The translations under genes and the position numbers were made by a program. A model generated the notes under the pieces. The model had not been told where the DNA came from and made no database searches. It was given only the letters and a program-made list of their open reading frames with translations. 64,000 bases of DNA, taken from assembly GCA_019802505.1 (NCBI GenBank), contig JAFMOC010000043.1:454001-518000 (forward strand). The letters are read 5' to 3'. Below are positions 1 through 11,517 of the stretch, piece by piece. Positions within the stretch are counted from its first letter, which is position 1. Every line of letters starts with the position of its first letter. Source of the DNA: Corydoras sp. C115 (taxonomy: Eukaryota > Chordata > Actinopteri > Siluriformes > Callichthyidae).

Positions 1-27
1 TACAATGCTAATTGATTTCCCATGCAG

Positions 28-945
28 GTTTACAGTAACTGCTATGGTGTGATATTTGCGTGTACCTGTGGGGTGATTCTGGGTGTTGGCTTTGGTGCAA
101 ATCTCCTGGTCTTCTCGTTGTTCGCCAAACGCAACACCTTGCGCAAAAATCGTCTGGATGTGTTGCTCCTCAGCATGGCCTTGGCTGATTTTCTCACGCT
201 TCTGCTCATTCCCTTTACTCTGCACTCGGCCGTCAGCTTTTCCTGGCCTCTGGGTGACACATCATGTAAGATTTACCAGTTCTTTCTGGCGTTCTCACTG
301 GCCGCCAGCACCTACTCACTATGTGCCGTATCGGTGGCAAGAGCCATGATCATCACCAACCCATACCAGCCTCCTACCACGGACCTTGTTGTTCTTATGC
401 TAGCCCTGACCTGGGCTTTGAGCTTTTTCATCAGTTTGCCTTTGCGGATTTTTGCAACAAAGGAGCGCCTCGGCCCAGGGCTCACCAATTTCACCTTCTG
501 CCTTCCTACCATTCAAGAACACCACTATCAGGTCATCTTAAGCCAGTTTGTGCTGTACTACTTTATACCAATGTTGGTTATTGCAGGAAATTATGTGCGT
601 TTGACTTGGTTTCTTCACAAGTGCCCTGTAATGTCTGTGGCCAGTGTGCGGAACACGCGGCGAGCCTCACTAATGGTTTTCCTGGCAGCAGGGACTTTCA
701 CTGTGTGCTGGTTGCCAGGATATGTCCTTGAGCTGTGTGTGTATTTAGGACTTTACAGGCATGGGCAAGCCTGGGAGATGTTTTACTTCACCTGCACCAT
801 GTTGCAGTACCTGCACCCATGTGTTAATCCTGTTCTGTACGTTTTGCTGGCCAAACGCTACCGGGGAATGCAGGGAGCGTGGCTCTTTCACTGCAACCGC
901 ACAAAAGTGCATCCCCAGGTTACCAGTGTTACAGAAAGCTTCTGA
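28..945 (+). CDS. Rhodopsin-class (class A) G protein-coupled receptor, orphan, probably peptide-receptor-like; 5' exon(s) outside window
   Basis: Seven-transmembrane receptor of the plasma membrane. Counting from the ATG at 22, landmarks are TM1 N27, TM2 LALAD-type MALAD with D56, the TM3 cysteine C82 and ECL2 cysteine C160 (conserved disulfide), TM4 W131, TM5 P183, TM6 CWLP at 229-232 and TM7 NPVLY at 269-273, then a helix-8 KRYR and a short tail ending at TGA 943-945. The DRY motif at the end of TM3 reads A-R-A (106-108): only the arginine is kept. The layout is closest to galanin/somatostatin-like peptide receptors by eye, but I do not recognise the ortholog. The ATG at 22 lies inside a probable splice acceptor (ATGCAG, AG at 26-27), and almost no extracellular N-terminus follows it, so the exon more likely starts at 28 and the start codon lies upstream of the window. 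The remaining coding sequence is in one exon. Confidence 0.9.
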   Translation, partial: VYSNCYGVIFACTCGVILGVGFGANLLVFSLFAKRNTLRKNRLDVLLLSMALADFLTLLLIPFTLHSAVSFSWPLGDTSCKIYQFFLAFSLAASTYSLCAVSVARAMIITNPYQPPTTDLVVLMLALTWALSFFISLPLRIFATKERLGPGLTNFTFCLPTIQEHHYQVILSQFVLYYFIPMLVIAGNYVRLTWFLHKCPVMSVASVRNTRRASLMVFLAAGTFTVCWLPGYVLELCVYLGLYRHGQAWEMFYFTCTMLQYLHPCVNPVLYVLLAKRYRGMQGAWLFHCNRTKVHPQVTSVTESF

Positions 946-951
946 AAATTA

Positions 952-972
952 AATAAATGGCTTGGGAATAAA
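952..972 (+). other. Tandem polyadenylation signals of the GPCR gene
   Basis: Two AATAAA hexamers at 952-957 and 967-972 lie 7 and 22 bases after the GPCR stop codon. This implies a very short 3' UTR. A further AATAAA-like site occurs near 1055. Confidence 0.6.
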
Positions 973-3960
973 ACAAATGAACTTTTATTGCATGAGTGAG
1001 ATTGAAAAACACATAAATGTTAGTTGTTTTTTAAAATATACTTAATAATGTGTGCAATAAAGGTCTTCTGCTTCTTTCTTCAGTTCAATTCTAAAGTGAC
1101 TAAAATTTACATCTGATTAAGCTGAAATGCAATTAAAACAAAAGTCTGATTTGTTTTTATTCTTGAAACATAGAGGTAAAAAGAAAAGAATTTCAGTGTT
1201 TTCAGTGACCAAATTAATAGTGTTTTATAAATCTTGCTTTGTGGTTGCCCTCCACAGACTAAAAATATACTATTATGTAAACTGGTGATACAAAAATGCC
1301 CTAGATATGGCTGTCTTGCTATGAGTGGTCTCCCTGGGCTACAACGCCCTGTGCATAACTGTTTACCTAAATCAAATGAATTAAAAAAGTAAGAAAATTA
1401 ATTAATTTCTTAATGCAGTAGTGGTAATTCCCACATGCCACATGACAATATGTATTCCCAGACACACACTATTATATATTTTAGCATCATAGTTTCTCAA
1501 GCAGTGCTGTCTGTGGGTTTGAGTATCTTTCAGCGTCCCTCCACTTGGATTTACCCTGGATACCCTGAAGCTTTGACTAGTGTTATGTACAGTAGACGTG
1601 TGTGTGTTTGTGTTTACCCTGCCTTCACCCTGTCAGTGGTGAAATGGGCTCCAGCACCCTTTGCAACTCTAATTAGGATAAGTGGTTTAAGGCTTCAGCT
1701 ACCCTTACTTACATTCTTGCTTACTAAGACTGAGCCTTTGAATGAATGCTCCTTTCATGACAACCTCACCTGTTACCAATATTGTAAAATGTTTAAATAT
1801 GGTACAACTTTGACTCCTTTTCTGCCACAGTTCAACAATTTTTTTGTTGCCGGGATGAAAATTTAGTTTAGATTTACAAACTATAAGTAGGTCACCAAAA
1901 ATATGTTTATCAGTTTAACAAAAATTATAACAATAAACAAATATTAAAGCTTCTTGTTTTTTTGTACATCTTTAAAACTGGGGTTTGAAAAAAGACAATA
2001 GTGTTAACAACAATTACTCTGTAAATCAGATTAATTTTACACAACATTAGGATATTAGGTCAAATATTTAGTAATTTGTATTAAAATACTAATTATGTAA
2101 CCTTTATAGGCACAGCTTCACAAATAACATTTCATTCTTTAAAGTACATAATTTGGTGTTAACATAAAATATAAATGAGTTAATAATTAATTATATATTC
2201 CCCAAATTGTCAGCCTAAAAAAAAAAAGCTTTAACTACATTTATTATTTTTTTCACAAAACCAACAATCTCTCTTAAGGTTGTTGGACAATAGGTAAGAA
2301 CAATACTGATTAATGATTAATGACATGTTTCTGTTGTTCGAACGTTCAGGGTTTTTTTTTTTTTAAGGCAGGCTCATACTCTGATGTGGTTGGTGCTATT
2401 GAACTACAATTATTTAAACACATAATTGTATATGCTTAATAAATTGAGATCACTGCATAGTTTGCTTTTCTTGGGCGCTGGCCATGGATGACTGTGGCAT
2501 CATTAGGCTTCAAGCCAGTGATCTCTGGATGATCGAGCAAGCACATTTCGGTTGCTGTACTACAGGCCTGAAAACTCACCTTCAATGAGGAATAAGAAAA
2601 TAACCATCCTGGGTCTTTTTTTCTCACATAAAGGGGACAATATTTTTTTCAGGGTAACCATAACAACAGCAACATTCAGATTGTGATTAGCTTTGCATTT
2701 ATTAAGTGCAAACCTGACTACAGAAAAATCCCAAGGTGCAGTCACAATCTTAAAGATGTCCGACACACAGTTATATATATATATATTTTTTAACTGCATC
2801 CAAATCTTATTAATTGAATTAAATTATTTTCAAGAAGTGATTAGGTAATACACTCCTCTCTGTACAAGTTGTTGAATAGCATTTCATTCAGTGTAACAAG
2901 ATTTACACATAATGAAGGTTAGCAGGTTTAAATTTCTGAATCGTCTGAATAATTACTAAGGACAAACAATCAGAAAGAGACATGTGGGGTTTTATGAGTA
3001 TTAATTTCAGACATATATTAATATTAAAGAGGCAGTCTACATTTTATTAGTAAACAAATGTAGATTTCAAGTCCTGGATTTACTGGTTATTAAGCATTTT
3101 ATGCCAAATCCTGTTACATCATTATATGTGATAATGATAGCATGTTGGGTTTTCAGCTTGACCTAAGCATATGACTGTACTCAGACACATACAGATATTT
3201 CGGCTCTCGCCTGTCACGGCTGTGTAAATGTGGACCAACGAAAACCACTTAAAACACATTTAATTAGAAATACTGCAGCTGCTAAGCAATCAATGATTAA
3301 TGAGCTGTTTCACAGCATTCTGTCTGAATCATTTCTTTAAATATGTAAACATGCAGATGATCAGCTGTATAGCAGTTAACTGGGGTTATGCCATCTGTTC
3401 GTTAAATCATCTTAAAATTTATTGGTGCTTCTTTCTAAGACATCTTGTTAACTATCTCACCAAAAATATTTTCTTACTGGTCAGTAGAAAGATCTGGAGT
3501 GAGAATAGGAATGGAATAGACTTCCTTTTATCTTCTAACTGAAGTTGTGTCCATAAAATTAAGCCAGCTGTGTGGAACTCTTTTAATTAAAAAAAATCTC
3601 TCAGCCCAGGTGACCTTAATAAAGGATAAGAGCATGTATTAAAAGGTTTTGTTCAATGCTCCTTATGCCTAGAACCATATTTTAAACTTCATACAATATT
3701 CTCTATTTATAGTGAATGCTATAATTTCTGCTATGAGAAACTCATTTATTTTGTAGGACATCAATTTCTGTCAATGTCTATATTAATTTGTAACATGTAG
3801 AATATGAACAGACATTTTTGTTAAATGGTAGGCTTTAATTAAGACCACTTAGCATTCCCACTTCATGTTCCTTCAGATGTTGAAAGATAAACAAGTTAAG
3901 CTAATGGGTTAAGTAAAATCTTAGAAATTTTATTTGAACTTAATAATAAAACACAGTATA
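973..3960. other. Intergenic AT-rich DNA, no gene recognised
   Basis: Space between the GPCR 3' end and the probable METAP2 3' end. An open frame at 1435-1866 has no recognisable domain. A short GC-richer island at about 2460-2585 stands out from the AT-rich surroundings but matches nothing I can name. A short TA run lies at about 2772-2787. I see no RNA gene here. Confidence 0.5.
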
Positions 3961-3964
3961 GTGC

Positions 3965-3970
3965 TTTATT
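3965..3970 (-). other. METAP2: Probable METAP2 polyadenylation signal
   Basis: TTTATT on the plus strand reads AATAAA on the METAP2 strand, about 600 bases past the stop codon. It is the first canonical hexamer I see downstream. Confidence 0.4.
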
Positions 3971-4563
3971 CAGAGATGCATCTGGGACAAGGCTCAGCCC
4001 AAAACAAAATGACAAGCTTATTCAGCAAAATCAACCTTGTTTTAGTCCAAAGTGACAATGAATTAATACTGAACTTTCCCAAAGTGAACAAAGCATGAAT
4101 GCATACATGTGCGTACAATGTTTAATGACTCATTGCTTTCAGTTATTAAAAACATTCCCATTCCAGCAGTATGATGCCGCCCATGGTTTTAACAAATAGA
4201 CTATTTGAGTGTGGTTACAGATGAAGGCTGCTGAGAAAACTACGTTTCCCAGCAAGAAAAGCAAAATGTTAAAGTGAACATGAAGCTCTCATTAGGATTT
4301 ATCAGTATAAGTCATCTCAGACATCCCTGGGCTAATGTGCGTTGTACGTGCTTAGAAGTCCACCAATTTTTCAAAATCTTACACCTGTCTTCCCCAACAG
4401 TGCACTGTAAAATCTGATGCACAATTCCATTCAGAAAGTCTGAATCCAACTGAATAATACCAAAACAAAATCTGCAAAGCTTAACAGGCATGGACGTGCT
4501 AACGCAGCCATACTTCAAAAACAGCTCGCACGTAAAATTTTGAGAAATTGGTGTGCACTAGCT

Positions 4564-7500
4564 TTAGTAATCATCGCCGCGGCTGACCACCTCTTTGCAG
4601 GTTGGCCGAAGTAGGATGGTGTGCTCAAACTGAGCCGTGTAACAGCCTTTGGTGTCGCATAGAGGTGGGTACGGGTCAATGATGCCCAGGTCACACAGGT
4701 TCTTCAATGCCATCAGGTACTTGGATTCACCGAGGCGATCCAGCCAGCGACGACAGAATGCCAACGTGCCAAAATTTTCATTCACAACATTCAGCAAATG
4801 CTTGGCTCTTGGGAGCCTGAAAAGACAGAGCATGAAAACAATGAGCAATTGATTGAAATCAGTGCTGGATTATAATGACAAACAGGGTTTAATTACTTTA
4901 CATTCGGTTATATTCAATACAACATTTAACTGCACTGCTGTATTATTAGTGGGGAGGTGCAGATAAGCCTTTATTGATCCCAATATAGATAACCTGGAAA
5001 GTTACAGATTATCGAAAATCATAATTTGTGTATTTAAATGTGATGTGTTGCATCAGCAAATTTGTTTATCAAGACATATTAAGGGTCAAAAGGAAAAACA
5101 TGTTCCTTGAGATTTGATATCAAGAAATCAAAAAGAATAACCTGCTGCTCTTACAAGCAGGTACTAGAACAAAGGCAAAGATCTCCAATGCATCTCTGCT
5201 AAACAAGTCATTTTTATCTCAATATATTAAAACCACATATCTGTTTGGCCCTATTGTATGGGAATCATACTACTGTATCAACTTTTTGTAAAACATTCTG
5301 TGCATTATTGTATTAATTTTACCACCAGATGGGGAGTAACTTGTAATTAAATGCCAGCTATCTGCAGTGTTCAGACTTCAACTCTTTCTGCAAGTCTTTA
5401 CTAGTTGCCTGAAACTTGCCTGATTGGCACGTGGCCAACTTCAAAGTTTTTCATGTAATGTGAGCACTCCATGTCGTCATGCACCATTCCCTTCCCTGTG
5501 CTACCGAAAGTCTCAATGGCATAGACCTCACCCTCCTGCAAAAGACAACAGCTGAAATTAACACAGGAGAAACAAACACTCCAAAGACACTCAAAGAAGG
5601 AAAATAGTCTCATTTAACACTGTGTTTTAAAATGAACATTAATTTGTCCTTCGTCATGAACTTCTTATTTGTAAACAAGCAAGCTTTTCCTGTTAAAACG
5701 TCACATTCGTCAGAGAGGCATTGTCAATAAGATTAACCAGACGACAGACGTCGGTGCTGTTAACACCTGATAAACAAGTGGAGCGCCACTACAGTGTTAA
5801 TCTATCAGAGGTGGCACTCTGCAAATTATAGTAAATGATAAAGTAGGTACATTATATTATATCCAATTACATTACATACAGCGTACATAATTTAAACTGT
5901 ACAAATTAAATTAATAGATTAAATGTAATTTGTTTATTATAATATCATAAATTGTACTGTATAGACCCATTTTTCAGTCAAATAAAAGACTTGATGGGAC
6001 ATTTAGCAATATGCAAAAAAAAAAAATAAAAAATTCAATTAGTTAATTGCATAAATAATATTTAGACCAAGAAAACAAACGGTAAAACAATAGGTTTATA
6101 TAACGTGATACACAGTCATACGAAAAAACAATACAACTGAATGGGAACAATGCAAACTTTTTAGCAATTGGTATAAAACTGAACATCTATTATGGTATTG
6201 GAGTGATTTAATGACAGTTGCAGAATGACTTGCATCTATGTAAACACACAAATGACACATTCATTCACCATCTTCCGCTTTATCCTCTATTAGGGTCGCG
6301 GTGGGGTTCCCCATGCCCATCCAGGGGAGAACGTCTCGGGCGCTGGGCAGATAGACCCAGGACAGGGCACACACTCACTCACACAAACACACTCTATATG
6401 GGGCAATTTTGAGAATTCAAATTGACTTGATCCATGTTTTTGGACTGTGGGAGGAAACCGGAGAACCTGGAGGAAACCCACGCAGACACGGGGAGAACAT
6501 GGAAACTCCACCCAGATGGGGATTCAAACCGGGAATCCCTAGCGCTGAGAGGCGAACGTGCTAACCACTAAGCCACCGTGCCGCCACAAATGACACAAAG
6601 GCATATATTATTTTAGGCTTTCAAAGTGACACCTTCTCCACAGAAAGCCATGCTTATATTACAAGGACATCAGTGTGCTCCAACAGTCTACCTTTAAACA
6701 CAAAGTGCGCTTGACAAGCCAGCCTTCAAAACAGATATGCAGCTTACTGAAAAATTTATGAATAACTAATTATCAAGAGAAAAAACAAACAGTAACAATA
6801 GACTGTATGACAGAAAGACTTGTATCATGACTAGACAAAATTCCACTTATTACCGTACAACAATTAACATCAGCCGGAGGTGCTGCAACCAACACTATTA
6901 GGCTGAAAAGCAGGGAAACACCTTGCAATCAGACAAAAAAAAAAACCAAAACAAATCAAACCCTTGACACCAATTCACCCACTACTTCACAGGGAAAACC
7001 ACGTAAACACTAGAAGAACATGCAAACTCAACATTCCTTATTAGCACATTATACTGCCTCTTTGTTATAGATAAACTACAATAATTAACATAAAATAATA
7101 GTAATTTCTTAAAAAATATTTCATGAGCTTACCTCCATTTTAGTTGCTTCTCCACCTTTTACAATTGGTACGGTCTTGCCAGCATGTATTCTGTACTGTC
7201 CAATAGAGTGACCATTCAGGTTCCTAATGGGCTTCACTACAAGAATGAACAAATGTGACAATGTTACCAGGCATCACTATGAAATTCAGTTACATTAATA
7301 TGATTAAAACATTCAATAATGATTAATACGGAATATTACAATCCTACCTTGATAAGTTTTGCCATCAAGTTCCACTTCATATGACTCCATAACTTCCTGG
7401 ATTGATTCTCCAATATCACACAAGCGGACATCTATTCCTGAACACTGACATGGATTTAAATAAACATCCATTAATCCTGTGATACTATAATTAAAATCAT

Positions 7501-10500
7501 TTAGTACTATATGTATAGGTCTGTGTAAAGAACAAGCTTTTTTTTTTTTTTACTTCAATGTAACACTAACTTAAATGGGAATTATTTTACATCCACCTCT
7601 AGTGCCAGTCCGTCTATCATTTTTATTTATTTTTTTTTTTTTTTTTTTACTTAACTGATTAAAAACATTGGAAGTTGGAATTCTGCTTACTTTGATGAAT
7701 ATTTACCTTAATTCCTGTGTATGTAGCATCTTTAACAGCTTCCAGGAGTTTATCATACCTTGGGTTAAAGGTGACCGTAAAGGCACAGTCAATGATTCGA
7801 CCTACAAGATCCAAACAGAAAAATGTAAGAATTAAGGAAGAAATCTACAAAGATAAAAGTACCAATGCAAAAATAGTTTTTCAGAGCCTCGAACCATTAA
7901 TGTGAGTTCCAAAGTCGATTTTGCAGACATCGTCGTACTTGAGCACCGTAGAATCCCCAGCATTGGGTGTGTAGTGAGCAGCACAGTGGTTGAGAGAGCA
8001 GCCAGTAGGAAAAGCAAGACCCGCATTCAGCCCGTTCTCTTTTATTAACTTTCTAGAACAGTCTTCTAATTTCTCACTTTAAAAACAAAAAAGGTCCTTG
8101 TGATTAGAACATATCTACAAAACCCATTTTAAAATACAAATTTTTCACTTCGAGATTAGCACACTTAGGGTTGTAAACTAAACATACCATATTTCAATCA
8201 TGGTCATGCCTGGTTTGATCCAGCTCCTGACATATCCTCTGACTTGCCGGTGAGCTTCCGCGCCTGTCTGAAGTCGTTCCACATTTCCTCATTTGCTCGA
8301 TCCAGCACACGTTTTTCTTCATTGCTCATTCTCCATGCTGCACTGCACCTGAGCAGGTCAAAATTAAACAGTTACAAATGTCATATCGACATCTTTTTGG
8401 TGCAGCAATAAGCACTAAAGAAATTTGCATATGAACAAATTAAAATCCCATAAAATCTGAGTGTCTAGCAAAAATCATGACCTGATGCACTTTTATAACT
8501 GTATATTCATTACAGGGTATGTAATTCAAAATTGTTCTATTACTAAATAAGATTTTGCACAATTAATTACACACTTTTTTTTAAGCAAATGATCTAAAAG
8601 GTCTGCTCTTTACCCATCTTGTGAGGGAGGGTATTCACATTCTTGCCCCTTAGGAAAAACTCCACTGGTGTAAAGGTCGCAGATGGGAACAGATGGAGGA
8701 TCTGTTTGGGTCTTGGCTGAAAATTACACACAGAAAAATGACTTGAAATTAAATGTGTATCATTTATAGAAATTAACAGTAAAATTATAAATATCTTACA
8801 TCCTTTCTTTTTTTTCTTCTTTTTCTTCTTCTTCTCAGTTGTGTCACCTTCCTCAGCATCTTTAAAAATATTTATATTATTATTATTATAAAGCCAAAAC
8901 TCCTGTAATTCATAAGAATGTTTACTGTAAGGACAGGTGACAACAGACCATCCTCGGCATCTTCTTCCTTTTCGGGTCCATTTAGAATCTGCGCCTCCAG
9001 TTGTTTTGCTACTTTATTGATGTCGGCGTCCCCATTGAGGTTTCCTGTTGATAATCAAACACAGGACACAGTTTAAGTATAATCTTTTAAATGGATTCCC
9101 ACACATTATTTATTTATTTATTTATTGGGTCATTTATTGGACGCTTTTATCCAAAGCGACTTACAAGGTGAGCACAGGGTTAATCACAACATCCCTGGAG
9201 CAATGAGGGTTAAGGGTCTTGCTCAAGGACCCACACTGGTAACTTCAGTGGACCTGGGATTTGAACCCCCAACCTTCAGATTGATAGCCCAACAACCTGA
9301 CCACTGAGCTACCACTCCCACATTAAAATAAGGGTCAATGTTATTACTATTAAACATTTCCCCAAATGGTAACAACAATCCAATTCAGTTTGTAATATTT
9401 TAGGCCATCTGTGATACTGTTGCAATCTTTAGAGAACAGCAGGATACACTTTAGACAGCGAACACATTCACATCTGAAAAATCTGACATTATTTTTGAAG
9501 GGTACAAGTCAGTTTAGGTCCGGTTAACTTCGTTGCTTGCGGTCTTTTCCAGTTTACTTTTGTGTTTACATATTTCTCACATTGTCAGAATGTTGAAGAG
9601 TAACATTTGCAATCTAGGAAAGACAGAATTATGATAATTATGCGTCTGCCTGTGCCTTTTCAATCACTAATTGTACCAACAATGTTTGTTATTAGGCGGC
9701 ATGGTGGCTTAGTGGTTAGCACGTTCGCCTCTCAGCGCTAGAGATTCCCGGTTCGAATCCCCATCTGGGTGGAGTTTCCATGTTCTCCCCGTGTCTGCGT
9801 GGGTTTCCTCCGGGTTCTCCGGTTTCCTCCCACAGTCCAAAAACATGGATCAAGTTAATTGAATTCTCAAAAATTGCCCCATATAGAGTGTGTGTGTGAG
9901 TGAGTGTGTGCCCAGCGATGGATTGGCACCCTGTCCTGGGTCTATCTGCCCAGCGCCTGAGACGTTCTCCCTGGATGGGCATGGGGAACCCCACCGCGAC
10001 CCTAATAGAGGATAAAGTGGGAGATAATGAATGAAGAATGAATGAATGTTATTGTATTATGTGATGACTGACAGACAATGATGACAAATTTCATCATCAT
10101 AATCAAAACTCTTGCAATTTTCAGAAATTTCACCCAGATTACACAAAACTGTTTAATTAATTATACATCAAGCTATAAAATACCTGACGTACATCTTTGT
10201 AACTTTATAGCTCGATTGTTAGATCTGAACTTTAGGAAGAATGAATTTAAAGGTTCCTTTAAAGAACAATAGACGTGAGTTTGACTCGATTTAGAATTTT
10301 AACGACTTGATCTTTTTTTTAAACACGCAGAATGGCCTCGGTGCTTTAGTTGAACGCGTTGTTGTTTGGTTGTTGTTTGGTTGTCGTTTGGTTGTCAGAT
10401 CGTTTTTGCAGTGTTGTAGTTTTAAGCTGTTAGCTGTACGGGAGCTAGTCGTTGGTTTGGACCCGAGCTTTGATTACGCAACCGAACTTTAAATCCCCCA

Positions 10501-10819
10501 TTAAAGTGTTTAAAGCGCGTTCCTCAGGTCTGAGGAGTTTTCATGGCGCTGGAAGGCGTTCAGATGTTTATTCAGACTTTTGATGGAAACTATTGAGATC
10601 TTAACGGAACTGCCCCGCGCGAGCCTCCCAGCTCGCGCGCTAGCCGCATGCGCACTTACCTGCGGCCGCGGGTTTCGCCTTCTTCTTCTTTTTCCTCTTT
10701 TTCTTCGATGCGTCGTCGGCGAGCTCCGGTTCTTCTCTGGGCTCTGGCTCATGTGCGTCTCCGTTCTGGAGACTCGTCGGTCCTGAGGCCGGCTGCCCCT
10801 CACCCTGCTGATCCGCCAT
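4564..10819 (-). CDS. METAP2: Methionine aminopeptidase 2 (11 coding exons)
   Basis: Cytosolic dinuclear-metal protease (family M24) that removes the initiator methionine from nascent proteins; also known as the eIF2-associated p67 and the fumagillin target. Coding exons in order: 10660-10819, 8949-9044, 8800-8859, 8614-8716, 8188-8348, 7895-8076, 7707-7801, 7348-7444, 7133-7236, 5420-5535, 4564-4816. Exons 1 and 3 encode the N-terminal lysine blocks (exon 3 has ten lysines in a row). Exons 6-11 carry the pita-bread fold: CAAHYTPN histidine, metal ligands in CKIDFG, IIDCAF, NGHSIGQ, AIETFGS and TAQFEHT, and the family C-terminus VVSRGDDY. With one base restored in exon 5 the product is 475 residues, against 478 in human. 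One base appears to be missing near 8260, where the sense reading breaks in the segment before the catalytic domain. Intron 10 uses a GC donor; intron 6 has a weak GTTCGA donor. Start ATG is at 10817-10819. Confidence 0.96.
6260..6585 (-). mobile_element. tRNA-derived SINE (family 1), full length
   Basis: Inserted in METAP2 intron 9. On the minus strand it starts GGCGGCACGGTGG, with a perfect B box GGTTCGAATCC in related copies, and ends in a TGAA-type tail. A perfect 12-bp target-site duplication, ACAAATGACACA, lies at 6248-6259 and 6586-6597, so insertion was by retrotransposition and is fairly recent. Confidence 0.93.
9107..9318 (-). mobile_element. tRNA-derived SINE (family 2)
   Basis: Second, unrelated SINE family, in METAP2 intron 1. 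Read on the minus strand the head is TGGTAGCTCAGTGG (A box) followed by GGTTCAAATCC (B box). The 3' part contains the teleost repeat core AAGTCGCTTTGGATAAAAGC and ends in a TAAA/TAAAT-type run. Confidence 0.8.
9695..10047 (+). mobile_element. SINE family 1, full length
   Basis: In METAP2 intron 1, antisense to the gene. A box TGGCTTAGTGG and B box GGTTCGAATCC are intact, and the tail is GAATGAATG. Only a short flanking repeat, TGTTATT, is visible. Confidence 0.93.
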
Positions 10820-10960
10820 GACGCTGCGCCCCGGACTGAAGCGCTGCACCGCGGAGGCCGAACACACCACGTGGGCACCGAGTGACATCTAGCTGCAGCT
10901 CCGCACAGCAGCCGCGCGCAGGCCGATTTCACAATAAAAGCACGCGCTTTATTCCAAATA
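10610..10960 (-). promoter_or_regulatory. METAP2: METAP2 CpG-rich promoter and first exon region
   Basis: The sequence around the METAP2 start is clearly richer in GC and CpG than its surroundings (several GCGCGC-type runs at 10615-10640 and near 10915), as expected for a housekeeping vertebrate promoter. The transcription start itself cannot be placed from sequence. Confidence 0.5.
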
Positions 10961-11064
10961 CTGTAACGAGCCGATAAATTAACATCGATTTGGACTCTGT
11001 TGCCCCAACACTGTCGATACTATTGAATTTTGCCAATAACTGATTACATTCTCAACTTACATTA

Positions 11065-11065
<1 letters not shown>

Positions 11066-11137
<72 letters not shown>

Positions 11138-11138
11138 A
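11066..11138. repeat. (TC)n followed by (AC)n microsatellite
   Basis: About 27 TC dinucleotides run directly into about 9 AC dinucleotides, just upstream of the METAP2 promoter. Confidence 0.95.
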
Positions 11139-11160
11139 TAGTAAAAATCCGTTGAATTCA

Positions 11161-11345
11161 TTATTCATTCATTCATTCATTATCTCCCGCTTTATCCTCT
11201 ATTAGGGTCGTGGTGGGGTTCCCCGATGGGGTTGCCCATCCAGGGGAGAACGTCTCGGGCGCTGGGTAGATAGACCCAGGACAGGGCGCCAATCCATCAC
11301 TGGGCACACACTCACTCACACAAACACATTCTATATGGGGCAATT
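11161..11345 (-). mobile_element. SINE family 1, 3'-half unit (multimer unit 1)
   Basis: Only the 3' half is present: in sense orientation it runs from AATTGCCCC to the (TGAA)n tail. It joins directly to a second 3'-half unit. A small internal rearrangement (CCCCGATGGGGTTGCCC) replaces the usual sequence at 11220-11236. Confidence 0.85.
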
Positions 11346-11517
11346 TCATTCATTCATTTATTCATTATCTCCCGCTTTATCCTCTATTAGGGTCGCGGTG
11401 GGGTTTGCCCATCCAGGGGAGAACGTCTCGGGCGCTGGGTAGATAGACCCAGGACAGGGCGCCAATCCATCGCTGGGCACACACTCACTCACACAAACAC
11501 ACTCTATATGGGGCAAT
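11346..11517 (-). mobile_element. SINE family 1, 3'-half unit (multimer unit 2)
   Basis: Second head-less unit, breaking at the same internal position (GGGGCAATT) as unit 1. It is followed directly by the tail of a full-length copy. Confidence 0.85.

Noticed and set aside
1435..1866. 143-residue open frame downstream of the GPCR
   Set aside because: No recognisable motif, AT-rich context, and no supporting splice or promoter signal.
2460..2585. GC-richer island as a possible exon
   Set aside because: The open frame has no recognisable protein and lacks convincing splice sites. It may be an old repeat.
6260..6585. tRNA gene, suggested by the intact A and B boxes
   Set aside because: The boxes belong to the SINE head. 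No cloverleaf-length gene with a terminator follows, and the element has target-site duplications.
4564..10819. METAP2 as a pseudogene
   Set aside because: Only one base is off. All catalytic residues, splice sites and intron positions are intact, which points to sequence error or a rare allele.
10510..10932. 140-residue open frame over the METAP2 promoter and exon 1
   Set aside because: It is an alternative frame of the true METAP2 first exon. The real frame is fixed by the lysine blocks and exon phases.
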